This document shows, in pieces, positions 1-7,558 of a stretch of 33,801 nt of DNA (within the stretch, counting starts at the first letter, position 1; each line of letters opens with the position of its first letter). The notes under the pieces are model-generated. The model worked only from the letters and a program-made list of their open reading frames with translations, had not been told where the DNA came from and made no database searches. Origin of the DNA: Acidobacteriota bacterium (GTDB lineage Bacteria; Acidobacteriota; Vicinamibacteria; Vicinamibacterales; UBA8438); assembly GCA_002712885.1 (NCBI GenBank), contig PAUN01000064.1, positions 55,452 to 89,252 on the forward strand. The letters run 5' to 3'. A program made the position numbers and the translations under genes.

Positions 1-1986
1 CCGACCGCCGCGCAGGAGGGGACGGCGAATGGGGAGTGGCGCTCTTACGCCGGGGACGTGTGGGGCACGAAGTATTCGCCACTCGACCAGATCACGCCCG
101 ACAATTTCGATCAGCTTGAAGTGACCTGGCGGTGGCGCACCGCCGATTCGCATCTGCCATACGAGAGCGACCAGAGCCTGTCGCTGGCGCCGGCCGAGAC
201 GGTGTTCGCACGGCTTGACGAGGCCGACCCGGCCCGGTGGGTGACGCGGCCCAGCATCGGGCGCCTCTCCGCCACGCCGCTGATGGTGGCCGGCGTCCTG
301 TATCTCGCGACCCCGCTGTATCAGGCAGCAGCCATCGATGCCCGGACCGGTGAGACCCTGTGGGTCCACAATCCGCGTGTCTACGAAGAAGGGAGCCCGC
401 CCCTGCCGGCTCCCTGGAACCATCGAGGGGTAGCCTACTGGGAGCGTAACGACGAAGCGCGGATTGTCTGGGGAACCGGCGACGGTTTCCTCACGGCAGT
501 CGACGCCAAGACCGGTCTTCTGGCGACCGGTTTCGGAGACAGAGGACGGGTCAGTCTGGAGGACGGGCTCCCGCGCGCGCGTCAGCACGCCAGCGGCTTG
601 CCCCCGCCGTCCCGGTCGCCACCGCTCGTCGTCGGTGACCGTGTCATCGTCGGCTCATCAGTTCATGACTACGTCGCGACCAGAGAGAACCCGCCCGGGT
701 TCGCGCGGGTCTACGACATGCGCACGGGTCGACACGAGTGGGACTTCCACGCCGTGCCACAGAGCGGCGACGCGTTTGGCGCCGATACCTGGCTGAACGA
801 GTCGTGGCGCTACTCGGGCAACACCAACATTTGGGGCAACATCACCGCTGACCCAGAGCTGGGCTACGTCTATCTGGCCACCAGCACGCCGACCTCGGAC
901 TTCTATGGCGGACACCGGCTCGGTGACAACCTCTTCGCCGAGAGCATCATCTGCGTCGACATCGAAACAGGCCAGCGGGTCTGGCACTACCAGTTCGTCC
1001 ACCACGGTGTCTGGGACTATGACAATCCGACCGGACCCAATCTGCTCGACGTGACGATCGCCGGTCGACGGGTGAAGGCGGTCGCGCAGGCGACCAAGCA
1101 GGGGTTTGTCTACATGTTCGACCGCGTGACCGGTGAGCCGGTCTGGCCGATCGAGGAACGACCGGTCTCGACCGACACCGATCTTGCCGGTGAGCTGCTG
1201 GCGCAAACGCAGCCGTTCCCGACCCGGCCGGCCCCGTTCGAATATCAGGGCACGTCCATCGACGACTTGATCGATTTCACTCCGGAAATCCGGCAGATGG
1301 CGGTCCACGCCGTGGCCGGGTTCCGCCTTGGCCCGCTGTATACGCCGCTGTCGTTGCGGGGCACCATCTTTCGCCCCAGCGCCGGAGGCGGTGCGAGTTG
1401 GGGTGGGGCAGCCGTCGACCCAGAGACCGGCCTGCTGTATGTGCCGTCACGCAACGTGCACACGGTCATGCGGTTTCGTGAGCCGGTGTCCGAAGATGCG
1501 GCGACGCTGCGTTATTTGCTCAGCCAGGGCGGGGCCGAGTTCCTGGCAGGGGGGAACGAGATTCGGCAGCCACAGATGCCGGAGGGACTCCCACTCTGGA
1601 AGCCCCCGTATTCGCGGATGACCGCCATTGATATGAACACCGGTGATCATGCGTGGATGACTCCGACTGGCGACGGCGACCGGATTCGGAACCATCCGCG
1701 GTTGCGCGATCTGGATCTCCCGGCGCTGGGGGGCGACGCCGGGCGGAACGGGCCCGTCGTGACCAGCACCCTGGTCATCTACCCCCTCACCGCCGGTGGC
1801 ACCGACGGCGGACCGCGTCTGGCCGCCTACGACAAGGCCACCGGCGAACCACGCGGGTCCGTCGATCTACCGGGGGGCGCGATCGGGACGCCGATGACCT
1901 ATGTGTTGGACGGCCGTCAATACATTTCCCTGACCGTGGGCGGGGAGGTGCCGGCACTGATCGCGCTGACGCTGGCCACTTCGTAG
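1..1986 (+). CDS. PQQ-dependent dehydrogenase (quinoprotein glucose dehydrogenase-like), 5' end missing
   Basis: The reading frame is open from base 1, so the start and any signal peptide lie outside the window; 661 residues are visible. The first in-window residues (NGEWRSYAGD, then KYSPLDQI) match the beginning of the beta-propeller in membrane or periplasmic PQQ dehydrogenases. Blades carry the typical W-x-x-x-T-G signatures such as ARTGETLWV and IETGQRVWHY. HHGVWDYD near base 1000 contains the W-D-x-D segment expected close to the cofactor and calcium site. No CXXCH heme motif is visible, so this looks like a quinoprotein without a fused cytochrome. The family oxidises sugars or alcohols in the periplasm and passes electrons to quinone or cytochrome c. 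The substrate cannot be read from the sequence. A REP-like hairpin starts at the stop codon. Confidence 0.9.
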   Translation, partial: PTAAQEGTANGEWRSYAGDVWGTKYSPLDQITPDNFDQLEVTWRWRTADSHLPYESDQSLSLAPAETVFARLDEADPARWVTRPSIGRLSATPLMVAGVLYLATPLYQAAAIDARTGETLWVHNPRVYEEGSPPLPAPWNHRGVAYWERNDEARIVWGTGDGFLTAVDAKTGLLATGFGDRGRVSLEDGLPRARQHASGLPPPSRSPPLVVGDRVIVGSSVHDYVATRENPPGFARVYDMRTGRHEWDFHAVPQSGDAFGADTWLNESWRYSGNTNIWGNITADPELGYVYLATSTPTSDFYGGHRLGDNLFAESIICVDIETGQRVWHYQFVHHGVWDYDNPTGPNLLDVTIAGRRVKAVAQATKQGFVYMFDRVTGEPVWPIEERPVSTDTDLAGELLAQTQPFPTRPAPFEYQGTSIDDLIDFTPEIRQMAVHAVAGFRLGPLYTPLSLRGTIFRPSAGGGASWGGAAVDPETGLLYVPSRNVHTVMRFREPVSEDAATLRYLLSQGGAEFLAGGNEIRQPQMPEGLPLWKPPYSRMTAIDMNTGDHAWMTPTGDGDRIRNHPRLRDLDLPALGGDAGRNGPVVTSTLVIYPLTAGGTDGGPRLAAYDKATGEPRGSVDLPGGAIGTPMTYVLDGRQYISLTVGGEVPALIALTLATS

Positions 1987-2009
1987 CCGCGGGTCTTCAG
2001 ACCCGCCGG
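1983..2009 (+). repeat. REP-like palindrome at the stop codon of the PQQ gene
   Basis: GCGGGTC (1989-1995), loop TTCA, GACCCGC (2000-2006) form a perfect 7-bp stem. The stem is preceded by GTAG at 1983-1986, whose last three bases are the stop codon. The same layout (a GTRG foot, a GC-rich stem and a TTCA loop) recurs as an inverted pair at 29391-29442. It may act as a terminator or mRNA 3' stabiliser for the PQQ gene. No T-tract follows it. Confidence 0.55.
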
Positions 2010-2129
2010 AGCACCGTCACCGCGCGGACCTGCGCGACGCTAAGAGAAGAGGATAGTGGTTTGGTTGCAGCCAGAGGCGTGACAGCCGTGTGAGAATGGT
2101 CGCCGGATGAGACCGCGTCACCGCGCGGC

Positions 2130-2150
2130 ACGGCCGCGTTCCGCGGCCGT
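2130..2150 (+). promoter_or_regulatory. GC-rich hairpin directly upstream of the cyclophilin ribosome binding site
   Basis: ACGGCCGCG (2130-2138), loop TTC, CGCGGCCGT (2142-2150) is a perfect 9-bp stem. It ends four bases before the GGAGG Shine-Dalgarno sequence (2155-2159) of the cyclophilin gene, which starts at 2172. A stem this close could affect ribosome loading, or it could be a terminator for read-through from the PQQ gene. There is no T-run. A 13-base direct repeat, CGTCACCGCGCGG, lies at 2015-2027 and again at 2116-2128 in the same 185-base gap. I see no convincing -35/-10 pair. Confidence 0.4.
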
Positions 2151-2171
2151 CGACGGAGGTCAGAAACAATC

Positions 2172-2696
2172 ATGTCCAGCGATAGTCAGGCTTCGAACGA
2201 ACTCGTCGCCGTGTTCGACACGGTCAAAGGGGAAATCCGCGTCGCGCTCTTTCCGACGGAGGCGCCGATGACGGTGGCCAACTTCGTCAACCTGGCGATA
2301 CGTGGCTACTACAACGGCCTGAAGTTTCATCGGGTCCTCGCCAACTTCATGGTGCAGGGCGGCGACCCCACCGGGACCGGCATGGGTGGCCCCGGGTACA
2401 ACTTCGGGGATGAGTTCAGCCCCATCCGACGACACGACTCGGCCGGTGTGCTCTCGATGGCCAACGCCGGACCCGGAACCAACGGGAGCCAATTCTTCAT
2501 CACGCATGGTCCGACCCCTCATCTGGACGGCAAGCACTCGGTGTTCGGGCAGGTGTCGTCTGGGCAGGACATCGTGAATGCGATCGCGCAGAACGATGTG
2601 ATGACGACGGTCACGATCGAAGGCGACGCGTCCGCTCTGCTCGAGGCACAGAAGTCACAGGTCGATGGGTGGAACGGGGTGTTGGATAGCCAGTAA
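2172..2696 (+). CDS. Cyclophilin-type peptidyl-prolyl cis-trans isomerase (cytosolic)
   Basis: This 174-residue, single-domain cyclophilin would catalyse cis-trans isomerisation of Xaa-Pro bonds. The core motifs are intact: FHRV at 52-55 (R54 is the catalytic Arg), [11 protein letters not shown] at 58-68, and GSQFFIT at 105-111 (Q107, F109 region). At the position of Trp121 in human CypA there is a His ([11 protein letters not shown], about 116-126), a change common in bacterial cyclophilins and associated with weak cyclosporin binding. There is no signal peptide, so it acts in the cytoplasm, unlike most neighbours. The ATG start is supported by GGAGG 12 bases upstream. The gene is monocistronic: a PQQ gene lies upstream and a convergent gene downstream, separated by a strong hairpin. 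Confidence 0.95.
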   Translation: MSSDSQASNELVAVFDTVKGEIRVALFPTEAPMTVANFVNLAIRGYYNGLKFHRVLANFMVQGGDPTGTGMGGPGYNFGDEFSPIRRHDSAGVLSMANAGPGTNGSQFFITHGPTPHLDGKHSVFGQVSSGQDIVNAIAQNDVMTTVTIEGDASALLEAQKSQVDGWNGVLDSQ

Positions 2697-2703
2697 GGGC
2701 CGG

Positions 2704-2753
2704 AGGGCAATCGAGTTGCCCTCTCTGGGCGTGTTGCCACGTCCAGAGAGGGC
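2704..2753. terminator. Long hairpin between convergent genes (candidate bidirectional terminator)
   Basis: GCCCTCTCTGGGCGTG (2718-2733), loop TTGC, CACGTCCAGAGAGGGC (2738-2753) pairs over 16 bp with one G-T wobble. A second, mutually exclusive hairpin, AGGGCAA (2704-2710) with TTGCCCT (2716-2722), overlaps its 5' arm. The element sits between the stop of the cyclophilin (2696) and the stop of the convergent gene (2771), where a bidirectional terminator is expected. Neither side has a U-tract, so termination might need Rho, or the hairpin may only protect 3' ends. Confidence 0.6.
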
Positions 2754-2770
2754 GTTGCCTGCACGGGTCC

Positions 2771-3751
2771 TTAGCGCTCGTCCATGCGTGCGCCACCCAG
2801 GATCCCCGTCATCGAATGGTTGCCCTCGTGGCAGGCATATTCGAACAGAGTGAGATCGTTGAGACGCATCGGAATCTCGGCCGTCCAGGGCGTGGTCCAG
2901 GTCGCGGGGTCGTTAACGGTGAACGAATAGAGCAGCGTACTGTCGTCGGCGCGGGTAAACCGTTCGACCAATGTCATGTTCGCGCTGGTCCCGCGCCATC
3001 CCCGCTGAGCGCTGAAGTTGGTGGTTTCCACCACCAATGTGTCGCCGTCCCAGTGTCCCCGTGAATCGCCGGACCACTGGCGGATGTCGCCCGGCAGTGG
3101 GGGCCGCCGGTCCAGCGGGACCACCCGGGCGGTATGCACCATTTCAGTCACGAGCACGACGTGGTCCTGGGTTTGAAACAGCTGGAGGTTCTGGTTGTAG
3201 CCGCCCGGGGTGATCGGCGGTCCGGCGTTGAAGCCGAGGATGCACCGATCGTAGGCGCTCCGGTCGACCCATGAATCGGCGGGGTGTGCCTCACGATGCA
3301 CTCGGCGCTCGTCGGCGACCTGCTGCCCCTCCGTCGTGAGATCCGGAATACGGCCGTCGGCTGGATCGACGACCAGTGACGTGCGTCGAGTACCAACGGT
3401 GCGGGTGCCCCGGTCGAGCCAAAAATTATTATAGAACCCGGGGGCTCCTTCCTCGCCTCGGTCCACGCTTGCGGTGACCTCGGTCCGTTGAGCGGCCCGG
3501 ATCGCGAGATCGGCGTTCCGCGAGATCACCTCCTGCTCCAGGTTGGCCGCCTCTTCCGCGCTCAAGAATTCCTGGTCTGACAAACTCCGGGGACGCTCCA
3601 GCGGGGTAATGGTGCGGAAATCCCAGATACCCTGCAGATCTGGCTGTCCCCAAGACGTCCGCGGAATGGTTTGGGCCCCCACGGAGCCGGCTGCGATCGA
3701 CAACAGGGTAACGACGCTCACTAACAACGACGTGAGAATTCGATGACGCAT
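2771..3751 (-). CDS. Exported protein of the PDLQGIW / ACHEGN family, function unknown
   Basis: This 326-residue protein has a Sec signal peptide (MRHRILTSLL, hydrophobic core, cleavage after SVGA near residue 26). I recognise the family as common in Acidobacteria but know no function or assigned name. Conserved blocks are WGQPDLQGIWDF at 34-45, TPLERP at 49-54, IRQWSGDSRGHWDGDTLVV in the middle and EYACHEGN near 304-311. All recur in the 27317 gene, and the first blocks also occur in the partial gene at 33631. The start was set at the ATG at 3751 because GAGGAGA lies just upstream and the signal peptide begins there. The open frame runs further upstream but that part is not protein-like. The gene is divergent from the cyclase lipoprotein and convergent with cyclophilin. 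The invariant Cys/His of ACHEGN might bind metal or form a disulfide (inference). Confidence 0.85.
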   Translation of the reverse strand: MRHRILTSLLVSVVTLLSIAAGSVGAQTIPRTSWGQPDLQGIWDFRTITPLERPRSLSDQEFLSAEEAANLEQEVISRNADLAIRAAQRTEVTASVDRGEEGAPGFYNNFWLDRGTRTVGTRRTSLVVDPADGRIPDLTTEGQQVADERRVHREAHPADSWVDRSAYDRCILGFNAGPPITPGGYNQNLQLFQTQDHVVLVTEMVHTARVVPLDRRPPLPGDIRQWSGDSRGHWDGDTLVVETTNFSAQRGWRGTSANMTLVERFTRADDSTLLYSFTVNDPATWTTPWTAEIPMRLNDLTLFEYACHEGNHSMTGILGGARMDER

Positions 3752-3903
3752 CGGGATCTCCTCGTGTGTTCTAGGTGCGTTTTCCAAGCATCGTAACAGT
3801 CTGGGGTGAAAGAGGCTATGACAGATATGATTGCCTTGCCCAGCGGTGTTGCGAAGGGTGGGGAACCCGAGGGGCACGCCGACATTTGACTGAGGAGACA
3901 ACC
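3752..3903. promoter_or_regulatory. Divergent promoter region between the PDLQGIW gene and the cyclase lipoprotein gene
   Basis: This 152-base gap must hold promoters for both genes. On the plus strand, TATGAT at 3826-3831 is a five-of-six match to a -10 box, about 70 bases before the cyclase ATG. On the minus strand, TACGAT (plus coordinates 3790-3795) is a weaker -10 candidate, about 40 bases before the other ATG. I found no good -35 for either, so both assignments are tentative. Confidence 0.3.
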
Positions 3904-4890
3904 ATGGCGACGATTCGCGCATTCGGTGCGACCCTGCTTTGTTCCGGTCTGCTGGCCGCGTGCGATGCGTCGTCGTTCACGCAGCCGGAGACCCGGGAAC
4001 CGACTTCGATCGAGCAATTCGATCAATGGATGGACGAACTGTCGAACTGGGGGAGGTGGGGACCGGACGACCAGTTGGGCGCGGCGAACCTGATGACGGA
4101 GGCCAAGCGCCGGGAGGCGGCCGCCCTGGTGCAAACCGGGACCACGGTGTCGTTGGCACACGACCTAATCACCGAGGCGGGCGCGGACGCGGCAGAGCCG
4201 TATGTGCTGCAGATGACGGTCAACGCGGAGGCCCAGAATTCGGGCGACCGCGTCGACGTCTACTTTCACGGCGTCACGTTCTCGCATCTGGACGGGCTGT
4301 GCCACGTGTTCTACAAGGACAAGATTTACAACGGGCACGACTTCCAGGACGTGGTGACCGAGGACGGCTGCAACCAGCTCGACACACTCGCCATGAAGGA
4401 CGGGCTGGTGACCCGAGGCGTCCTGGTCGACATGCCTCGCTTGAAAGGTGTGCCGTACTTGGAGCCTGGTACCAAGCTCTATCAAGAGGATATCGAGGCC
4501 TGGGAGGAGTACGCCGGCGTGACACTGGGAGCCGGAGATGCGCTACTTCTGCGGGTTGGTCGCTGGGAGCACCGGGCCGAGCACGGACCGACCCGCGAGA
4601 TGGCCGGGTGGGACGCCTCGGTCATTCCGTGGCTGGCTGAGCGTGATATCTCGCTCCTCGGTGCCGATTCGGTCCACGAGGCCCCGGGCAGTGTGCCGGG
4701 TCTCCGTGTCAACCCTATTCACCGCTTCGCCATCGTGTCGCGCGGGATGAACCTACTTGACAACCTCGACCTCGACGCTGCGGCTGAAACCGCGGCGGGC
4801 CTGAATCGTTGGGAGTTCATGCTGGTTGTCGCGCCGCTCCGCGTGCCAGGCGGTACGGGGTCACCGGTCAACCCGATCGCGATTTTTTGA
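3904..4890 (+). CDS. Cyclase-family lipoprotein (kynurenine formamidase-like metal hydrolase)
   Basis: This 328-residue protein belongs by motif to the cyclase / kynurenine formamidase superfamily (Pfam Cyclase). The metal-site segment HGVTFSHLDGLCH (122-134) supplies H122, H128, D130 and H134 in the family's H-x-x-x-x-x-H-x-D pattern. The N-terminal region DELSNWGRWGPDDQLGAAN (44-62) is typical of the longer bacterial branch. The start at ATG 3904 follows GAGGAG. It gives a lipoprotein signal peptide with lipobox LAAC (Cys20), so the enzyme is probably membrane-anchored in the periplasm, which is unusual for this mostly cytosolic family. Family members hydrolyse amides or lactones of aromatic and cyclic compounds; the substrate here is unknown. 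The next gene begins 250 bases downstream. Confidence 0.88.
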   Translation: MATIRAFGATLLCSGLLAACDASSFTQPETREPTSIEQFDQWMDELSNWGRWGPDDQLGAANLMTEAKRREAAALVQTGTTVSLAHDLITEAGADAAEPYVLQMTVNAEAQNSGDRVDVYFHGVTFSHLDGLCHVFYKDKIYNGHDFQDVVTEDGCNQLDTLAMKDGLVTRGVLVDMPRLKGVPYLEPGTKLYQEDIEAWEEYAGVTLGAGDALLLRVGRWEHRAEHGPTREMAGWDASVIPWLAERDISLLGADSVHEAPGSVPGLRVNPIHRFAIVSRGMNLLDNLDLDAAAETAAGLNRWEFMLVVAPLRVPGGTGSPVNPIAIF

Positions 4891-4921
4891 CGAAAGGCCT
4901 CATCGAGACCTTGATATTCGC

Positions 4922-5041
4922 ATGGGTCGATTGCCGACGGGTCGGTCGTGCTGTTTTCTGGCTGCGGCCGTCCTGCCGACGGCGACGCCGGCGCGTGGTC
5001 AGACCGGGGTTTACGCCACGCCGGCGAGCAGATACCATTGA
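4922..5041 (+). other. Short ORF with signal-peptide character in the gap before cassette A (doubtful)
   Basis: The 253-base gap 4891-5143 contains a 39-codon frame, ATG 4922 to TGA 5041. It reads like an export signal (positively charged start, SCCFLAAAVLPTATPARG) followed by QTGVYATPASRYH. No Shine-Dalgarno sequence is visible. QTGVY is a frequent start of mature cytochrome or PQQ proteins in this type of genome, so this could be the stump of a lost exported gene. Chance is equally possible. Nothing else is recognisable in the gap. Confidence 0.2.
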
Positions 5042-5143
5042 GTCCCAGCGGAGCGAATGCAGCGCCACGTTCACTGCGGGCTGCGAGCCGAGGCCGATGT
5101 CGCCTCGAGCGAGGAAGGGACGACTCTCGGGAGAGTGACGCCA

Positions 5144-7558
5144 ATGACGGCCAGACGGATCGTGGCGGGGGTCGGAATCACCCTGCTTGTCGGCGTCTCG
5201 GGTCTGCTTAGCCACGCCCAGACGCCACCGTCGAGCGGCGCGACCCAACGTGCCCTCCTCGACCAGTATTGTGTCGCCTGCCACAACGATAGCACCCGAC
5301 AGGCTGGGCTGACCCTCCAGACCATCGATGCCGGGCACGTGGGCCAGGTCGCCGACGAGGTCGAGGCGTGGGAAAAGGTGGCGCGCAAGTTGCGGGCCCG
5401 TGCGATGCCGCCTCCTGGGCGGCCACGGCCAGACGATGCGGCCTACGAGGCGGTGGCTTTATCGCTCGAAGCCGCGCTCGACGCGGCGTCCGCCGCCGCA
5501 CCGAATCCAGGCCAGCCCCCGATTCATCGGCTGAACCGGGTCGAGTATCGCAACGCGATTCGCGATCTGCTGGCGCTGGAGCTTGATGAGCGTGAATTGC
5601 TGCCCCCGGACGAGTCCGGCTACGGTTTCGACAACATCGCCGACATACTCGCCGTGTCGCCGGTGCTGCTCGACCGCTACATGGTGGCGGCCGAGAAGAT
5701 CAGTCAACTGGCGCTGGGTGATCCATCGATACGTCCGGCGGTCGAGATACACACTGTCCCCTACACGCTCTGGCAGGACGGTCGGATGAGCGAGCAGCTG
5801 CCGTTCGGGTCTCGAGGCGGTCTGGCCGTGCGACACCACTTCCCGCTGGACGGCGAGTATGTCATCAAGCTGACCCTGCAGCGAGCCTACGGGAACCATA
5901 TTCGTGGACTCGGCGAGGCGAACGACATTGAGCTCCGGCTGGACCGACAGCGCATCCAGCAGTTTACGGTGGGCGGAGACGGTGAGCGTGCACCTTGGGA
6001 TGCCGTGTCGAGACCGACATTCTACGAACAGACGGCCGACGAGGGGCTAGAAATACGCCTTGAGGTGAACGCGGGCACCCGAGTCATCAGTGCGGCATTT
6101 CTTGACAGAGGAGCGGTGGTCGAAGGGGTGCTCGAACCGCGTCCCGCCGTCTCCAGCCTAGCGTATGCGCGCGACCGCAACGCCGCCATGGCCCTCGAGA
6201 GCATCACCATCAGCGGGCCGTTCAACGCGCGTACGCCGGACAAGACACCAAGCCGTGACCGAGTCTTCGTGTGCTATCCGGCGGCGGCGGCGCCAGAGGC
6301 GGACGTCGAGGCGTGCGCCGGGGAGATTCTTTCCAGCCTTGCCCGCCGAGCGTTCCGGCGACCGGTTGCTCAGACCGACGTCGAGCCGCTGCTGTCGCTG
6401 TTTCGCGAGGGACGCGATGAGGGCGGTTTCGAGACTGGCATCCAGTTCGCGCTGCGCGGGGTGTTGATCGACCCCGAGTTCCTGTTCAGGGTAGAGCGCG
6501 ACCCGGCTGGTGTAGCGCCTGGTGCGGCGTTCGCGCTCAGCGACGTGGAACTGGCCTCGCGGCTGTCGTTCTTTTTGTGGAGCACCATCCCGGACGACGA
6601 GTTGCTCGAGGTGGCTGAGCGTGGCGACCTCAGAGACCGGACCACGTTGGAGGCGCAGGTGTCGCGTATGTTGGCCGACCCACGGTCGGACGCGCTCATC
6701 GAGAACTTCTTCGGGCAGTGGCTTCTGTTACGCAATATGAGCGCGGCGTCGCCCGACCCGGATGCCTTCCTCGACTTCGACGAGAACCTCCGCGAAGCGA
6801 TGGCGCGGGAGACGGCGCTCTTCGTCGAGAGTCAGATCCGAGACGACCGTGGCGCGTTGGATCTGTTGCGCGCAGACTACACCTATCTGAACGAGCGGCT
6901 CGCCCGCCACTACGGCATTCCCCATGTGTATGGGAATCACTTCCGCCGGGTGCCGGTGGATGGTGCTCGCGGGGGCTTGCTGGGGCAGGGGAGCATTCTG
7001 ACCGTGACGTCCTACCCCAATCGGACGTCTCCGACAAAACGTGGGCTCTGGGTGCTCGAGAATCTGCTGGGGTCGCCGCCACCGCCACCGCCGCCGGACG
7101 TCCCTGGGTTGCCCGACGCGGACCATGGCGATACCGGGCGCTCGCTGTCGATGCGTGAGCGGATGGAAGTGCACCGCACCAGTCCGGTCTGTGCGAGTTG
7201 TCACGTATTGATGGACCCGCTTGGCTTTTCGCTTGAGAACTTCGACGGCATCGGGGCCTGGCGAACTGACGAGGACGGCGCGCCGATCGACGCTTGGAGC
7301 GCGCTGCCCGACGGTACGAGTTTCGAAGGGCCGTCCGGTCTGCGGGATTTGTTGCTCGACCAGGGGGAGCGCTTCGCCGAGACGGTCACCGAGAAGCTCC
7401 TGACGTATGCGCTCGGCCGAGGCGTGGAGTACTACGATGGACCGGCCGTTCGCGCTATCACCGCGGGTGCGGCTGTGAACGAGTACCGTTGGTCGTCGCT
7501 CATTGTCGGCATCATTGAAAGCACGCCGTTTCAGATGAGGAGATCGCGCGAGCCATGA
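5144..7558 (+). CDS. DUF1592 multidomain diheme cytochrome-type protein (cassette A)
   Basis: This 804-residue exported protein has the planctomycete/acidobacterial cytochrome architecture. After a signal peptide (ends near HAQ, residue 26) come a PSCyt1-like heme site CVACH (43-47) and DUF1587 (about 127-190). A beta-rich region follows (about 210-385), then DUF1595 (about 388-450), DUF1592 (about 465-595, ELASRLSFFLWS), DUF1588 (about 610-705) and DUF1585 (about 735-800). DUF1588 holds a second heme motif CASCH (683-687), preceded by seven consecutive prolines (645-651). Two c-type hemes imply electron transfer in the periplasm; the substrate is unknown. The start at ATG 5144 has GGGAGAG upstream and opens the signal peptide. 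Its TGA overlaps the next ATG (ATGA), and its last codons carry that gene's Shine-Dalgarno sequence. It is a paralog of the gene at 18211. Confidence 0.93.
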   Translation: MTARRIVAGVGITLLVGVSGLLSHAQTPPSSGATQRALLDQYCVACHNDSTRQAGLTLQTIDAGHVGQVADEVEAWEKVARKLRARAMPPPGRPRPDDAAYEAVALSLEAALDAASAAAPNPGQPPIHRLNRVEYRNAIRDLLALELDERELLPPDESGYGFDNIADILAVSPVLLDRYMVAAEKISQLALGDPSIRPAVEIHTVPYTLWQDGRMSEQLPFGSRGGLAVRHHFPLDGEYVIKLTLQRAYGNHIRGLGEANDIELRLDRQRIQQFTVGGDGERAPWDAVSRPTFYEQTADEGLEIRLEVNAGTRVISAAFLDRGAVVEGVLEPRPAVSSLAYARDRNAAMALESITISGPFNARTPDKTPSRDRVFVCYPAAAAPEADVEACAGEILSSLARRAFRRPVAQTDVEPLLSLFREGRDEGGFETGIQFALRGVLIDPEFLFRVERDPAGVAPGAAFALSDVELASRLSFFLWSTIPDDELLEVAERGDLRDRTTLEAQVSRMLADPRSDALIENFFGQWLLLRNMSAASPDPDAFLDFDENLREAMARETALFVESQIRDDRGALDLLRADYTYLNERLARHYGIPHVYGNHFRRVPVDGARGGLLGQGSILTVTSYPNRTSPTKRGLWVLENLLGSPPPPPPPDVPGLPDADHGDTGRSLSMRERMEVHRTSPVCASCHVLMDPLGFSLENFDGIGAWRTDEDGAPIDAWSALPDGTSFEGPSGLRDLLLDQGERFAETVTEKLLTYALGRGVEYYDGPAVRAITAGAAVNEYRWSSLIVGIIESTPFQMRRSREP

